A stretch of 64,000 nucleotides of DNA from Tabrizicola flagellatus. Its GTDB lineage: Bacteria; Pseudomonadota; Alphaproteobacteria; Rhodobacterales; Rhodobacteraceae. A model generated the notes under the pieces. It had not been told where the DNA came from. It did not search any database and was given only the letters and a program-made list of their open reading frames with translations. The stretch's first letter is position 1. Each line of letters starts with the position of its first letter. A program made the translations under genes and the position numbers. This document shows positions 46,101-53,716 of this stretch, piece after piece. The DNA is taken from the NCBI RefSeq assembly GCF_008271465.1, contig NZ_VMDU01000001.1, positions 372,001-436,000 on the forward strand. The letters are read 5' to 3'.

Positions 46101-47202
46101 GGATCCGTCGCACATCGACATCACCGCCGGCCTGCGGATCCAGCCCGAAGATCTCGCGGAAGGCGCGGTTTCCGTCCAGAACCAGCGCGGTGTCGAAATC
46201 GTTGACCAGGATCGCATGCGGGCTCATCTCGAAGAAGGCGGTGAACTGGCCCTCGCGGAACGACAGCATCTCGCTGGAGCGGTCGGCCGCCGAGATGTCG
46301 CGGATCACAGCCAGCAGGTTGCCCGGCCGCCCGTCGCTGCTGGCGCTTTGCATCCGCACGATCGAGACCTCGTATCGGTGCGGGGTGACCAGAGTTGTCA
46401 TTCCCACCCGGCGGGTCACGACGCTGTCCTCAGGCAGGGGCTGGAAAATCTCGGATTTCAGCACCTTCGCCAGGGGCTCGGGCAGGATCTCGTGCACCGG
46501 GCAGCCAATGCCGGCACGGACGAGGCTGGACAGCCAGGGCAGCTTGTCGCTGTGGCAGGCGACAATCTCGCCGCTGGGGGCGAACTCGATCACCAGATCA
46601 GGCAGCGCGTTCAGGGTGGCGGCAAGGTGGATGCGGCTGTTGACCTCGGCCCGAGCCGCTTCGCTGCGCATCAGAACCGAGGATACCGCCCGGCTGATCG
46701 AGCGCAGCAGCAACACCGCGTCCCGGGTCATCGCGCGGTCTGGCTCGGCGCTGTCGAAGCCGATTACCCCGATAAGGCGCGAGCCGTCCATCATGGGCAC
46801 CATGAGCGTGGATCGCACCCCGATGCCGATCAGGAAGTCCCTCTCGGCCGAGCCTTCCGGCAACTGGTCGCGGTCGCTCACCATCACGGTGCGGCCGGCG
46901 ACGAACTGGCGGTGCCAGTCCGGGTTCCAGTCGGCCGGCTTTCCCTGCAGGAAGGGTTTCAGCGCCGGCACACCGTCTGCAACCCATTCGTGGGTGTTGC
47001 TGTAACCGCTGCGATCGTCATGGCGGAACAGGAAGGTGCGGTCGAAGCCGAAGGCTGCGCCGATCTCGGCCAGCACCGCGTCGATCTCGCGGTCCATGGT
47101 GTCGGCACTGACGTCGAGCAGCCGGTTCATCAGCTCGACCGCGCGGAATTCCAGCCGCGCGGGTTCGGCGGTCACGGCCTCAGGCTGCCCAGAATGGTGC
47201 AT
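43192..47202 (-). CDS. Multi-PAS hybrid sensor histidine kinase
   Basis: 1336 residues and no membrane segment. The order is a GAF-like domain (about 20-180), then six PAS/PAC modules (about 190-950; e.g. ALDDGFAIFDADDRLVLWN and the PAS_3-type EIAVWDWDAGQGFSAINDRWGAMLG), then HisKA with SHEIRTPLNG (His973), HATPase (NLIGNALKF near 1091, GTGLGLPIVRRLA near 1150), and a receiver domain (IRVLAAEDN near 1206, phospho-acceptor Asp1257 in LLDIAMPVMDG, AVTANVM, KPI). A further phosphotransfer partner is expected but none is encoded nearby. The many PAS domains suggest several cytosolic or redox signals. The next gene upstream is DUF1501. Confidence 0.93.
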   Translation of the reverse strand: MHHSGQPEAVTAEPARLEFRAVELMNRLLDVSADTMDREIDAVLAEIGAAFGFDRTFLFRHDDRSGYSNTHEWVADGVPALKPFLQGKPADWNPDWHRQFVAGRTVMVSDRDQLPEGSAERDFLIGIGVRSTLMVPMMDGSRLIGVIGFDSAEPDRAMTRDAVLLLRSISRAVSSVLMRSEAARAEVNSRIHLAATLNALPDLVIEFAPSGEIVACHSDKLPWLSSLVRAGIGCPVHEILPEPLAKVLKSEIFQPLPEDSVVTRRVGMTTLVTPHRYEVSIVRMQSASSDGRPGNLLAVIRDISAADRSSEMLSFREGQFTAFFEMSPHAILVNDFDTALVLDGNRAFREIFGLDPQAGGDVDVRRILPQESAWVIEQSVASLKATSSYGPVEARFRRADGTAFPAIVRCFLSVDPDGRRLVWSLIEDVTEVRAKEAALQAESQALAATKARLLAAIEALDDGFAIFDADDRLVLWNTPYVRVFSRIADLICEGALYDDLLRAAIERGVFGAPGERDDENLQRRLNRPLTEVWDNEDAFADGRLIWVRERATPARETVGLYEDVTARRLSDRRLQQVVDGGEIAVWDWDAGQGFSAINDRWGAMLGLDQTVGLDALIELIHPEDRQAVVTVQRQVFLEGHDDFSLRCRMRHANGGWLWLLTRGHVALRWADGSPRRISGITLDVSTQAEAELKLSQVIDGTQVGTWEHDLRTGVTLVSDRWAEILGYEAVELNPLPLEGWLGMLHPDDARDLIAHERDSFDAGQWQVEHEVRLRHRFGHWVWVLTRTQVSEWDDEGRPVRTSGINLDISPAKALEAALARERDTLARVMEASVSGIVVVDGTGCVLFTNAAAARVLGRTVNAGDSLLALLDSASVCGLAGEPLDRADLPVVRALAGQPGMHELRHRLIWPSGETRCVAVTSARLSAADTDLAVVCTFTDITDEMEAEARLRAAMTAAETANRAKSDFLAAMSHEIRTPLNGVLGMAAVLAGRLTDPTEQAMVRVISDSGEHLLGVINDILDLAKIEAGRMVLDPRPIRLAEVLFRVTALHQVAADERGIRLQARCIGGSAEEIRLGDEKRLIQILHNLIGNALKFTDRGEVRVEIDCADRDAIVIRVSDTGIGMSQAEIARAFDEFSQGMGGSRRSHVGTGLGLPIVRRLARLMGGDVALTSVQGQGVTARVWLKVPVLDRAAERSDDNGSLRLPGIRVLAAEDNATNRIILHSMLQALGVEAVIVEHGSEALERFRGEDFDAVLLDIAMPVMDGIETLHALNDLARALGKPLPRAVAVTANVMTHQVEDYLGRGFSAVVAKPIRLEMLGAALDLGLAGGAAPGSG

Positions 47203-47276
47203 GCGTCCTCAATCCCAGCCCGTCGACTATCCGCCAGAAGTTGAGGCCCCGCAAGCCTGCTCGACCAGAGGCCATG

Positions 47277-48431
47277 TCAGCCCCAGAGACCGAGCGGGGT
47301 CAGCGCATGGCCGGGAAAGACGAGACCCGGATCGGCAAGGCGCAGGTGTCCGGTCAGCAGCTCGGACAGCACGTCCCGGTAATCCGTCACCACTGCAAGA
47401 TCGGCGCCTTCGTCCAGATCCGCGTTGGCCAGGCCCGGCCAGCGCCCGATCATCCGCCCGCCCTTCGCCTGCGGGCCAAGCACCAGCATCACGTTGCCCC
47501 GCCCGTGATCGGTGCCCCCGCTGGAATTCGAGACCATTCGGCGGCCGAACTCGCTCATCACCACGACCGAGACATCCTGCTGCCACGGCCCCAGATCGCG
47601 CCAGAAGGCCATGAGCGCCTGCGACAGGGCGCCGACCTGGGCGGGGAAATCGGCGGCCTGGTTCACATGCGTGTCCCAGCCGGGGAAATCCACCGTGGCG
47701 ATGCGCAGGCCCAGATCCTCCTTGATCGTCCGCGCCACGGTCATCAGCGGGCCGGACAGGGGATTGCCCTCGGGGTATTCGACACTTGCGGCATAGGTCC
47801 GCAGCGCCTGATCCTCGGTGGACCAGAACCTGCCCCGCACCAGATCGGACAGCCCGATCAGATCGGCAATCGGCCGTTGCAGGGCGCCATGCGCGCCGAA
47901 ACCCGTCGCGAGCCGCCGCTGGAGGAGGTCGGACAGCCAGTGCCCCTGCGCCAGCACCAGATCGGCCAGCGTCTCGGCCACCGCGGCATCCACACCGATC
48001 AGGCTGGCCGGGCGCACCGCCCCGACCGCCAGCGCCGGCATCGGGCCGCCCGGTGCCACGGCGCGCAGCCAGCGGCCGAGCCAGCCGGAGGCATCGTTGA
48101 GCGAGGCCTCTGCGCCGAATATGCCGCGCTCGATCCGCGCCTCGGCGTCGAAATGGCTGCGGGTGGCCTCGGGAAGCCCGGCGGCATGGATCAGCGACAG
48201 ATCGCCTGCGTCGTAGAGGTCGGCAAGGGCCGCGGCCGCCGGGTGGAAGCGGAAATCCACATCGGCGATGTCCTGCGCGATGGTCCGCCCCGCGCCGTCG
48301 CCCTTGCGCAGGACGCGCAGGTCCTCGGGGCGGGCGGCGATGAAATCCGGGTCCGAGGCTGGCGAGACCAGCGCCAGCCCGTCCGCCCCGCCGCGCAGGA
48401 AGACCACCACCAGGATCGGATCGCGGGCCAT
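47277..48431 (-). CDS. DUF1501 domain protein lacking a signal peptide
   Basis: 384 residues from ATG 48431. It starts directly at the domain: MARDPILVVVFLRGGADGLALVSPASDPDF. Most DUF1501 (sulfatase-like fold) proteins carry a Tat or Sec signal before this point; none can be placed here because the upstream frame overlaps the previous gene. Other conserved parts are FPGWDTHVNQ, VVVMSEFGRRMVSNSSGGTDHGRGNVMLVLGP and VVTDYRDVLSELLTGHL. It begins eight bases after the DUF1800 stop and is surely expressed with it. Confidence 0.9.
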   Translation of the reverse strand: MARDPILVVVFLRGGADGLALVSPASDPDFIAARPEDLRVLRKGDGAGRTIAQDIADVDFRFHPAAAALADLYDAGDLSLIHAAGLPEATRSHFDAEARIERGIFGAEASLNDASGWLGRWLRAVAPGGPMPALAVGAVRPASLIGVDAAVAETLADLVLAQGHWLSDLLQRRLATGFGAHGALQRPIADLIGLSDLVRGRFWSTEDQALRTYAASVEYPEGNPLSGPLMTVARTIKEDLGLRIATVDFPGWDTHVNQAADFPAQVGALSQALMAFWRDLGPWQQDVSVVVMSEFGRRMVSNSSGGTDHGRGNVMLVLGPQAKGGRMIGRWPGLANADLDEGADLAVVTDYRDVLSELLTGHLRLADPGLVFPGHALTPLGLWG

Positions 48432-48439
48432 GGGCGCAC

Positions 48440-50107
48440 CTATCGCAAGAGGAATTCGGGGGTCAGCGCAGCGAAGGCCACGGCCGACTGGCCGAGGCCC
48501 CGGCGATCCTCGGGCGAAATCGCGTCGAGCGGCGCGGAAGGGTCGATCCCGAAGGCGCGCGCAAGGTCGGCGGCGATGCCCTCCCCCTGCCCCGGCGCCA
48601 GCGTATCGGCATGCTGCGCAGCGAAGTCTCCGACCGTCGCCGCATCGCCGACGGGTCGCGCAAGGTCGGCGGCGGCAGCTCCGAACCAGTCCTCGAAGCC
48701 CGAAATCGCCAGATCGACCATGCGGTTGAGCGTGCTGGCGCCAGTCCACGCCCCGATCCGGTCGGGATGTCCGGTCGGCGGGCCATAACTGTGCTGACGC
48801 CATCCGGCCCGACCAAGCTGCCAATGAAAACCGTTTTCACTGGCTGTCACTTCGGCGTCTGTTGCACGGTAGATGGCCGCAAGAAACTCGAAGGGCCGAC
48901 GCAACTTGGATGGCGGAGCGGCGAACTCCGGCGACAGGACCAGGACGCGGATCACCCGGGCGATCTGATCGGGCGCCTCGGTCTGGGCGAGGAAGGTTTC
49001 GGCCATCCGCTGCACAAGGCCGGCGGGCGGATCGTCGGAGAGAAAGCGGCGGGCCAGCTTCTCGCAGACGAAGCGCGCGGTGCCGGGGTGGCGGGCGAGG
49101 ATGTCGAGCACCTCCTCGCCATCGGCGAGCGGGCCGCGATTGGGCGGGAACTCGCGCCCGAGCACGCGCTTCTGATAGGGGTCGTGCCAGCGCGCGACAT
49201 AATGCAGCCGTCCGGTGCGCGGGGCCTCCTCGCCCTCGGCCAGCCAGCGCCCGTCGCCGACCGACCAGCCGGTGAAGGCGCGTGCCACCTCGTAAACATC
49301 GAGGTCGAGATAGCCCGCCGCCAGCCCCTCGGTCGCGCCGGGCACCTCGCGCCAGTCGGAGAAGCGGTCGTTCAGGTAGTTGCCGGCGCCGAGCGTGTGG
49401 AGTTCCAGAAGCTCGCGCGCGAAATTCTCGTTGGCGGGCGAGGCGCGGCTGTCGGCGTTGTTGAGGTAGTAGAGCATGGCCGGGGCCGCCGCTACTTCGC
49501 CCAGAAGGCTGCGGAAGTTCCCCAGCGCATGGGCGCGCAGGCTGCGGTCGTAAAGCGCGAAGGGGGCAGCAGTCGTATGGTCCTTCTCGGAATTCACGTT
49601 GAAATGGTCGTGCCAGAACTGGGTGACCATCTCGCGCAGTTGCGCCTCGGCATGGACGGCGCGGATCAGCGCGGCGGCGATGACCTCCTGCGCGGGGCGC
49701 ATGCGTTCGGAATATTCCATCGCGCGGCCGGGCTGCCATTCCAGAAGCGGCACGATCGCCTCGGGTTCGGCGGACAGGAAGGAAAGCGGGCGCAGCTCGT
49801 CCCGCGCCTCCCAGCGTCCGATGTCGTCCTCGCCGGCGTCATAGGCAATTCGGAGACGCGCCCTGGCCAGCCGGTCGGCCAGGGCGGTGTCGTCCTCGGG
49901 GCGCAGGGTCAGTTGCTGCTCCAGCCAGGCCTCGCGCCCGAGTTCGGCGATCTCGGCCCGCGCGGCGGGCGAGGCGCCGAATGTCAGACGATTCAGCCAT
50001 AGGTCGTCGGTGGCAGGTGCCGCGGCCCGCGCCCCCGTGGCAAAGGGCAGCGTGCCGGCGGCCAGGGCCGCGACGAGCCGGGTATGGAACATGCGCCGTG
50101 TCAGCAT
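48440..50107 (-). CDS. DUF1800 domain protein with Tat-like signal
   Basis: 555 residues. The N-terminus MLTRRMFHTRLVAALAAGTLPFATGARA has a twin arginine, a hydrophobic core and an Ala-x-Ala site, fitting Tat export. DUF1800 signatures include LNRLTFGASPAARAEIAELGREAWLEQQL, QFWHDHFNV, YYLNNADSRASPANENFARELLELHTLGAG, VARAFTGWSV and KLARRFLSDDPP. The DUF1800-DUF1501 gene pair is widespread but not biochemically understood. Folding before Tat export suggests a bound cofactor or metal. Confidence 0.92.
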   Translation of the reverse strand: MLTRRMFHTRLVAALAAGTLPFATGARAAAPATDDLWLNRLTFGASPAARAEIAELGREAWLEQQLTLRPEDDTALADRLARARLRIAYDAGEDDIGRWEARDELRPLSFLSAEPEAIVPLLEWQPGRAMEYSERMRPAQEVIAAALIRAVHAEAQLREMVTQFWHDHFNVNSEKDHTTAAPFALYDRSLRAHALGNFRSLLGEVAAAPAMLYYLNNADSRASPANENFARELLELHTLGAGNYLNDRFSDWREVPGATEGLAAGYLDLDVYEVARAFTGWSVGDGRWLAEGEEAPRTGRLHYVARWHDPYQKRVLGREFPPNRGPLADGEEVLDILARHPGTARFVCEKLARRFLSDDPPAGLVQRMAETFLAQTEAPDQIARVIRVLVLSPEFAAPPSKLRRPFEFLAAIYRATDAEVTASENGFHWQLGRAGWRQHSYGPPTGHPDRIGAWTGASTLNRMVDLAISGFEDWFGAAAADLARPVGDAATVGDFAAQHADTLAPGQGEGIAADLARAFGIDPSAPLDAISPEDRRGLGQSAVAFAALTPEFLLR

Positions 50108-50193
50108 GGGCGTGCCCTCCGCGGAACGAGCCTGCCACGAGGCGCCCCGATTCCGCTATCGCCCCCGGGGCGCGGCCAGCGGAACCTTGCCGC

Positions 50194-50553
50194 CTAGATC
50201 CCGGTCAGGACCGCGAGGAGGGCCAGGAGCGCCGGCACGGCCTGGACGAAGAGGATGCGCCGCGAGGCGGTGGCCGCACCGTAAAGCCCCGCGACGATGA
50301 CGCAGGCGAGGATGAAATTCGCCAGCTCGGCCCCCGGTCCCGGCAGGCCGCGCCAGAGCGCCAGCAGCAGACCGGCGGCGAGAAAGCCGTTGTAGAGCCC
50401 CTGGTTCGCCGCCATCGCCCGGGTGTTGGCGGCAAAATCGGGCGAGATGCCGAACAGGGCGCGGACCGGCCTCGTCTCCCACAGGACCATCTCCATCGCC
50501 ATGATGGCGAGATGGATCACGGCCACCAGGGCGACGAGGGCGGTTGCGATCAT
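50194..50553 (-). CDS. DUF1304 family membrane protein
   Basis: 119 residues with four membrane helices (IATALVALVAVIHLAIMAMEM, FLAAGLLLALW, ANFILACVIVAGLYGA, AVPALLALLAVLTGI). The HLAIMAMEMVLWETR segment and FAANTRAMAANQGLYNGFLAAGL are characteristic of DUF1304. It overlaps the stop of the amidohydrolase by four bases (ATGA) and is co-translated with it. The role is unknown; the family is common in bacteria as a small integral membrane protein. Confidence 0.9.
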   Translation of the reverse strand: MIATALVALVAVIHLAIMAMEMVLWETRPVRALFGISPDFAANTRAMAANQGLYNGFLAAGLLLALWRGLPGPGAELANFILACVIVAGLYGAATASRRILFVQAVPALLALLAVLTGI

Positions 50554-51716
50554 GCGGCGGGCATCCGGGTCTCGGCCATCTCGGCATACCAGGAGGAGCC
50601 GAAGGGGATGGCGGCATCGTCGAAGTTGTAGGCCGGATGGTGGACCATCGCGGTATCGCCATTGCCGAGGAAGATGTAGGCGCCGGGGCGTTCGTTCAGC
50701 ATGAAGCTGAAATCCTCGGCCCCCATCAGCGGCGCGGTGTCGGTATCGACATGGCCCGAGACCTTCCGCGCCACCTCGGCGGCGAAGGCGGTGTTCTCGG
50801 GCGTGTTGATCGTGACCGGATAGCCGCGCTGGTAATGGACCTCGGCCCGGGCGCCGAGCGCGAGAGCGGTGCCCTCGACGATCTGGGCGATGCGCGCTTC
50901 GACCTGGTCCTGCACCTTGGGGTCCATGGTGCGGACCGTGCCCTTCATCTTCACGACCTGGGGAATGACGTTGTGCGCGGTGGAGTCGGTTTCCACCGTG
51001 CAGACGGAGACGACGACCTGTTTCAGCGGGTCCACGTTGCGGCTGGCGATGGTCTGGAGCGCCACGATGATATGCGCGCTGACCACGGTCGTGTCGACGC
51101 AGTCGTGCGGCTTGGCGGCATGGCCGCCCTTGCCCGTGACCACGATCTCGAACTGGTCGGCCGCGGCCATCATCGCGCCGGGTCGGATGGCGAAATGGCC
51201 GACGGGGATGCCGGGCATGTTGTGCATCCCGTAAACCTCCTGCACCTTCCAGCGGTCGAGCATCCCGTCCTTGACCATCTCGCGCCCGCCGCCGCCGCCC
51301 TCTTCGGCGGGCTGGAAGATGCAGACCACGGTGCCATCGAAATTCCGCGTCTCGGCGAGATATTTCGTCGCGCCCAGCAGCATCGCGGTATGCCCGTCAT
51401 GGCCGCAGGCATGCATCTTGCCGGGCACGGTCGAGGCATAGGGCACCCCGGTCTGTTCGGTGATCGGCAGCGCGTCCATGTCGGCGCGCAGGCCCACGAC
51501 GCGGCCCTTCGTGTCGGTGCGCCCACGGATCACGGCGACGACGCCGGTGCGGCCGATGCCTTCCACCACCTCGTCGCAGCCGAAGGACCGGCAGAGCTCG
51601 GCCACCTTGGCGGCGGTGCGGTGGACGTCGAACAGAAGCTCGGGATGAGCGTGGAAGTCACGGCGCCAGGCGGTGATTTCGGGCAGAAGTTCGGCGAAAC
51701 GGTTCTTGACGGGCAT
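50550..51716 (-). CDS. M20 family amidohydrolase (hippurate hydrolase / aminoacylase-like)
   Basis: 388 residues from ATG 51716 (MPVKNRFAELLPEITAWRRDFHAHPELLF). Zinc-binding residues sit in RADMDALPI, HACGHDGHTAMLLG, FQPAEEGGGGGREM and the C-terminal MVHHPAYNFDD. The dimerisation domain is inserted near 185-295. It would remove acyl or aromatic acyl groups from N-acyl amino acids in the cytoplasm; hippurate or N-acetyl-amino acids are candidate substrates. DUF1304 is translated directly after it. Confidence 0.92.
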   Translation of the reverse strand: MPVKNRFAELLPEITAWRRDFHAHPELLFDVHRTAAKVAELCRSFGCDEVVEGIGRTGVVAVIRGRTDTKGRVVGLRADMDALPITEQTGVPYASTVPGKMHACGHDGHTAMLLGATKYLAETRNFDGTVVCIFQPAEEGGGGGREMVKDGMLDRWKVQEVYGMHNMPGIPVGHFAIRPGAMMAAADQFEIVVTGKGGHAAKPHDCVDTTVVSAHIIVALQTIASRNVDPLKQVVVSVCTVETDSTAHNVIPQVVKMKGTVRTMDPKVQDQVEARIAQIVEGTALALGARAEVHYQRGYPVTINTPENTAFAAEVARKVSGHVDTDTAPLMGAEDFSFMLNERPGAYIFLGNGDTAMVHHPAYNFDDAAIPFGSSWYAEMAETRMPAA

Positions 51717-51865
51717 GTATGGTCTCCTTCTCGGGCAGGGTGAACCCGTTGCCCGGAAACGGCAAGCCCCGCCGGATAGGTGGGGAAAACCGGAATGTGA
51801 TCGAAGACCTGTTGCGAATGCCGCACATTTCCGACAAAGCGTCGCAAAAACGTCATGAACCCGGC

Positions 51866-51893
51866 TTGTTGCGGCCCGAGACCCGCGCAATAT
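51866..51893 (+). promoter_or_regulatory. Sigma-70-type promoter of the Gln-rich peptide gene
   Basis: TTGTTG (51866-51871) and CAATAT (51888-51893) are separated by 16 bases, a good match to the housekeeping consensus in GC-rich DNA. Transcription would begin about 25 bases before the ATG at 51925. Confidence 0.55.
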
Positions 51894-51924
51894 GGGAGAA
51901 AGAGCCTGAGAACGGAGCAGTCAG

Positions 51925-52056
51925 ATGGCCAAGACCCCGACCCAGCCGCAGCAAGGCTGCGCCGCGAGCCCCAGCCCGCAGCAGCAGGGCCAGCAGGCTG
52001 GCGGATCCACCCAGCAGGCCGGGCAGCCGATCTTCCGCGACTGGGCGTCGATCTGA
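51925..52056 (+). CDS. Small Gln/Pro/Gly-rich peptide, 43 residues
   Basis: The peptide starts MAKTPTQPQQGCAAS and ends QAGQPIFRDWASI, with 11 Gln, 5 Pro and 6 Gly and a single Cys at position 12. GGAG stands seven bases before the ATG, and a promoter lies directly upstream. The C-terminal FRDWASI looks like a short binding motif on a disordered tail. It has no signal or membrane segment. Composition is so biased that homology cannot be judged by eye. It is divergent from the amidohydrolase gene. It could be a free regulatory peptide or a structural one. Confidence 0.6.
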   Translation: MAKTPTQPQQGCAASPSPQQQGQQAGGSTQQAGQPIFRDWASI

Positions 52057-52136
52057 GCCTGCCCCGGATCGCGGCTTGACAAACCCCGGGCCAGCCGCGA
52101 CGTTGTGCGTGGTTTGTTCTCGTCCTGCGTCCCGCG

Positions 52137-52475
52137 ATGTCCGCCCCCGTCTCTTCCATCCCGAACCTCGGCCCCGCCTCGGAGGCGGCCTTTGCCCGTG
52201 CCGGCATCACCACGGCCGAGCAGCTGCGCGAACTGGGCGCCGACGCGGCCTATCGCCGGCTGCTGGACAGCGGCACGCGGCCGCATTTCATCGGCTACTA
52301 TGTGCTGGTTATGGGGTTGCAGGGCCGGCCCTGGAACGACTGCAAGGGCAATGAGAAAAAGGCCCTGCGCAAACGCTTTGATGCGCTCTGCGCAGGGTTC
52401 AATCGGTCGGACGCCAAGCTGCGCGCGGATGTCGAGCAGATGCTCAGTTTCCTGGGCGTAGTCGAGCGCGGCTGA
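52137..52475 (+). CDS. TfoX/Sxy C-terminal domain protein
   Basis: 112 residues. The sequence IPNLGPASEAAFARAGITTAEQLRELGADAAYRRLLDSG is the helix-hairpin-helix-like TfoX C-terminal domain; the N-terminal TfoX domain is absent. GYYVLVMGLQGRPWNDCKGNEKKALRKRF is common in this short alphaproteobacterial form. Full TfoX/Sxy activates competence genes with CRP; whether this half-length protein does so is unknown. No competence genes are adjacent. Confidence 0.85.
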   Translation: MSAPVSSIPNLGPASEAAFARAGITTAEQLRELGADAAYRRLLDSGTRPHFIGYYVLVMGLQGRPWNDCKGNEKKALRKRFDALCAGFNRSDAKLRADVEQMLSFLGVVERG

Positions 52476-52484
52476 CCGACCGCC

Positions 52485-53321
52485 TCAATGCGCGAGGAGC
52501 ACCGGCAGGCGCAGGTCGGACATGACCCCCTTCGTCGCCCCGCCAAGCACGAACTCGCGCAGACGGGAATGGCCGAAACCGCCCATCGCCAGCATCTGCG
52601 CGCCCGCGGCCAGTGCCGCATCCTGCAGCGCCGCGGCGATCCCCCTGCCCTCCAGCGCCAGACTTGCCGCGCCCGCCTGGTAGCCGCGCTCGGTCAGCGA
52701 GGCGGCGAGACGGTCGGCGATGCCGGTCCCGCTGAGCGCCTTCTCGTCCTGCACCGTCAGCACCGTCACCCGCCCGCCCTCTGGCAGCAGCCGCAGCGCA
52801 TCGCCAAGCGCGCGGGCAGCCACCCGGCTTTCGTCCCAGGCGATGGCGATGTGATCGACGCGATCCCCCCGGGCGGAGGGCGGCACGAGGATGACCGGGA
52901 CACCCGAGCCGAAGACCAACGCCTCGGCCATGTCCTGCGCGGCCTGCGTGTCGGGCGACCACGGCACCAGCGCCAGATCGAAATAGCGCGCCGCCGCAGT
53001 GGCCATGCCAAGTGCACCGCCGAGGAGCGGCCGGTGCTGGACGAACCGGATCCTGTCGGCTCCACCCGGGCGCGCCGAGATCAGGGCGCGCAGCCGGTCG
53101 CATTCCGCCCGGCTGCGGTCCTCGGCGGCACGCGCCATGCCATCGACGTTGACAAGAAAGCCCCCGATGGGCGAGGCGACGGGCGGGATGTCCACCGCGA
53201 AGGTCGCGACCTGCATGCCGTGGCAGAGGCTGGCCGCCAGATCGACGGCGGCAAGGATCGCGGCATCCGAGGCCGGCTCGGGGTAGGTATTCAGGGGAAT
53301 GTAGGCGGTACGGTCCGGCAT
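52485..53321 (-). CDS. Universal stress protein (UspA family)
   Basis: 278 residues from ATG 53321 (AAGGAG upstream). The C-terminal USP domain (about 140-278) has the start VDHIAIAWDESRVAARAL and the ATP-binding loop MLAMGGFGHSRLREFVLGGATKGVM (G-x2-G-x9-G-S/T). The N-terminal half is a degenerate second USP domain. Such proteins rise in starvation, low oxygen or membrane stress. An FNR-type box 88 bases upstream of its start points to oxygen control. It is divergent from the HTH-antiporter genes. Confidence 0.9.
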   Translation of the reverse strand: MPDRTAYIPLNTYPEPASDAAILAAVDLAASLCHGMQVATFAVDIPPVASPIGGFLVNVDGMARAAEDRSRAECDRLRALISARPGGADRIRFVQHRPLLGGALGMATAAARYFDLALVPWSPDTQAAQDMAEALVFGSGVPVILVPPSARGDRVDHIAIAWDESRVAARALGDALRLLPEGGRVTVLTVQDEKALSGTGIADRLAASLTERGYQAGAASLALEGRGIAAALQDAALAAGAQMLAMGGFGHSRLREFVLGGATKGVMSDLRLPVLLAH

Positions 53322-53408
53322 GGCGGCGTCTCCTTTTGCGGCGTCGGGCAGGCACTCCGGGTTCCCCGGGTCATGAGGCAACAGGATCATGTCCTGACGG
53401 GAGATCGT

Positions 53409-53422
53409 TTGATTGAGGTCAA
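53409..53422. promoter_or_regulatory. FNR/FnrL-type box TTGAT-N4-GTCAA
   Basis: TTGATTGAGGTCAA fits the TTGA-N6-TCAA core of FNR and FnrL and is part of a longer perfect inverted repeat, CGTTTGA-N6-TCAAACG (53406-53425). It lies in the divergent gap between the universal stress protein and the HTH gene. Control of the stress protein gene is the likelier role because the site is close to the HTH start codon. Confidence 0.6.
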
Positions 53423-53428
53423 ACGAAC

Positions 53429-53716
53429 ATGACCATTCTTCGCTATTCTTCACCAAACCATCAACACCGGCGCTGCACGATGCCCAAGGATCAGTATCAG
53501 ACCGTGAAGGACATCGCCGACCGCCTCAAGGTCGCCGAGGCGACGGTCCGGCACTGGATCCGGAACGGCCACCTGCGCGCGATCGACGTCGGCAAGGGCT
53601 GGCGGATTGCGGATGCCGACCTGGAGGATTTCCTGCGGGCCCATGAGACCGCGCCGCGACGGCACGGGAGCGGCACGGGCGCGGCGTCCGGTCCCGGGGC
53701 GACGGGATGCCGCTGA
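53429..53716 (+). CDS. Single HTH (excisionase/MerR-like) regulator
   Basis: 95 residues from ATG 53429, or 78 from ATG 53480 (MPKDQYQTVKDIADRL). The body is a winged helix-turn-helix: YQTVKDIADRLKVAEATVRHWIRNGHLRAIDVGKGWRIADADLEDFLRAH, matching HTH_17 (excisionase-type) proteins. The C-terminal tail is Gly/Arg/Ala rich. The stop codon overlaps the antiporter start by ten bases, so the two are co-translated. It probably regulates the antiporter or the neighbouring promoter region. No integrase is present, so it is not a phage excisionase. Confidence 0.82.
   Translation: MTILRYSSPNHQHRRCTMPKDQYQTVKDIADRLKVAEATVRHWIRNGHLRAIDVGKGWRIADADLEDFLRAHETAPRRHGSGTGAASGPGATGCR

Noticed and set aside
43315-47244. 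1309-codon open frame antisense to the hybrid kinase
   Set aside because: The composition is not protein-like and the minus strand has clear PAS, HisKA, HATPase and receiver motifs.
53429-53716. Excisionase-type HTH as a sign of a prophage
   Set aside because: There is no integrase, attachment site or phage gene near it, and it overlaps a chromosomal antiporter gene.
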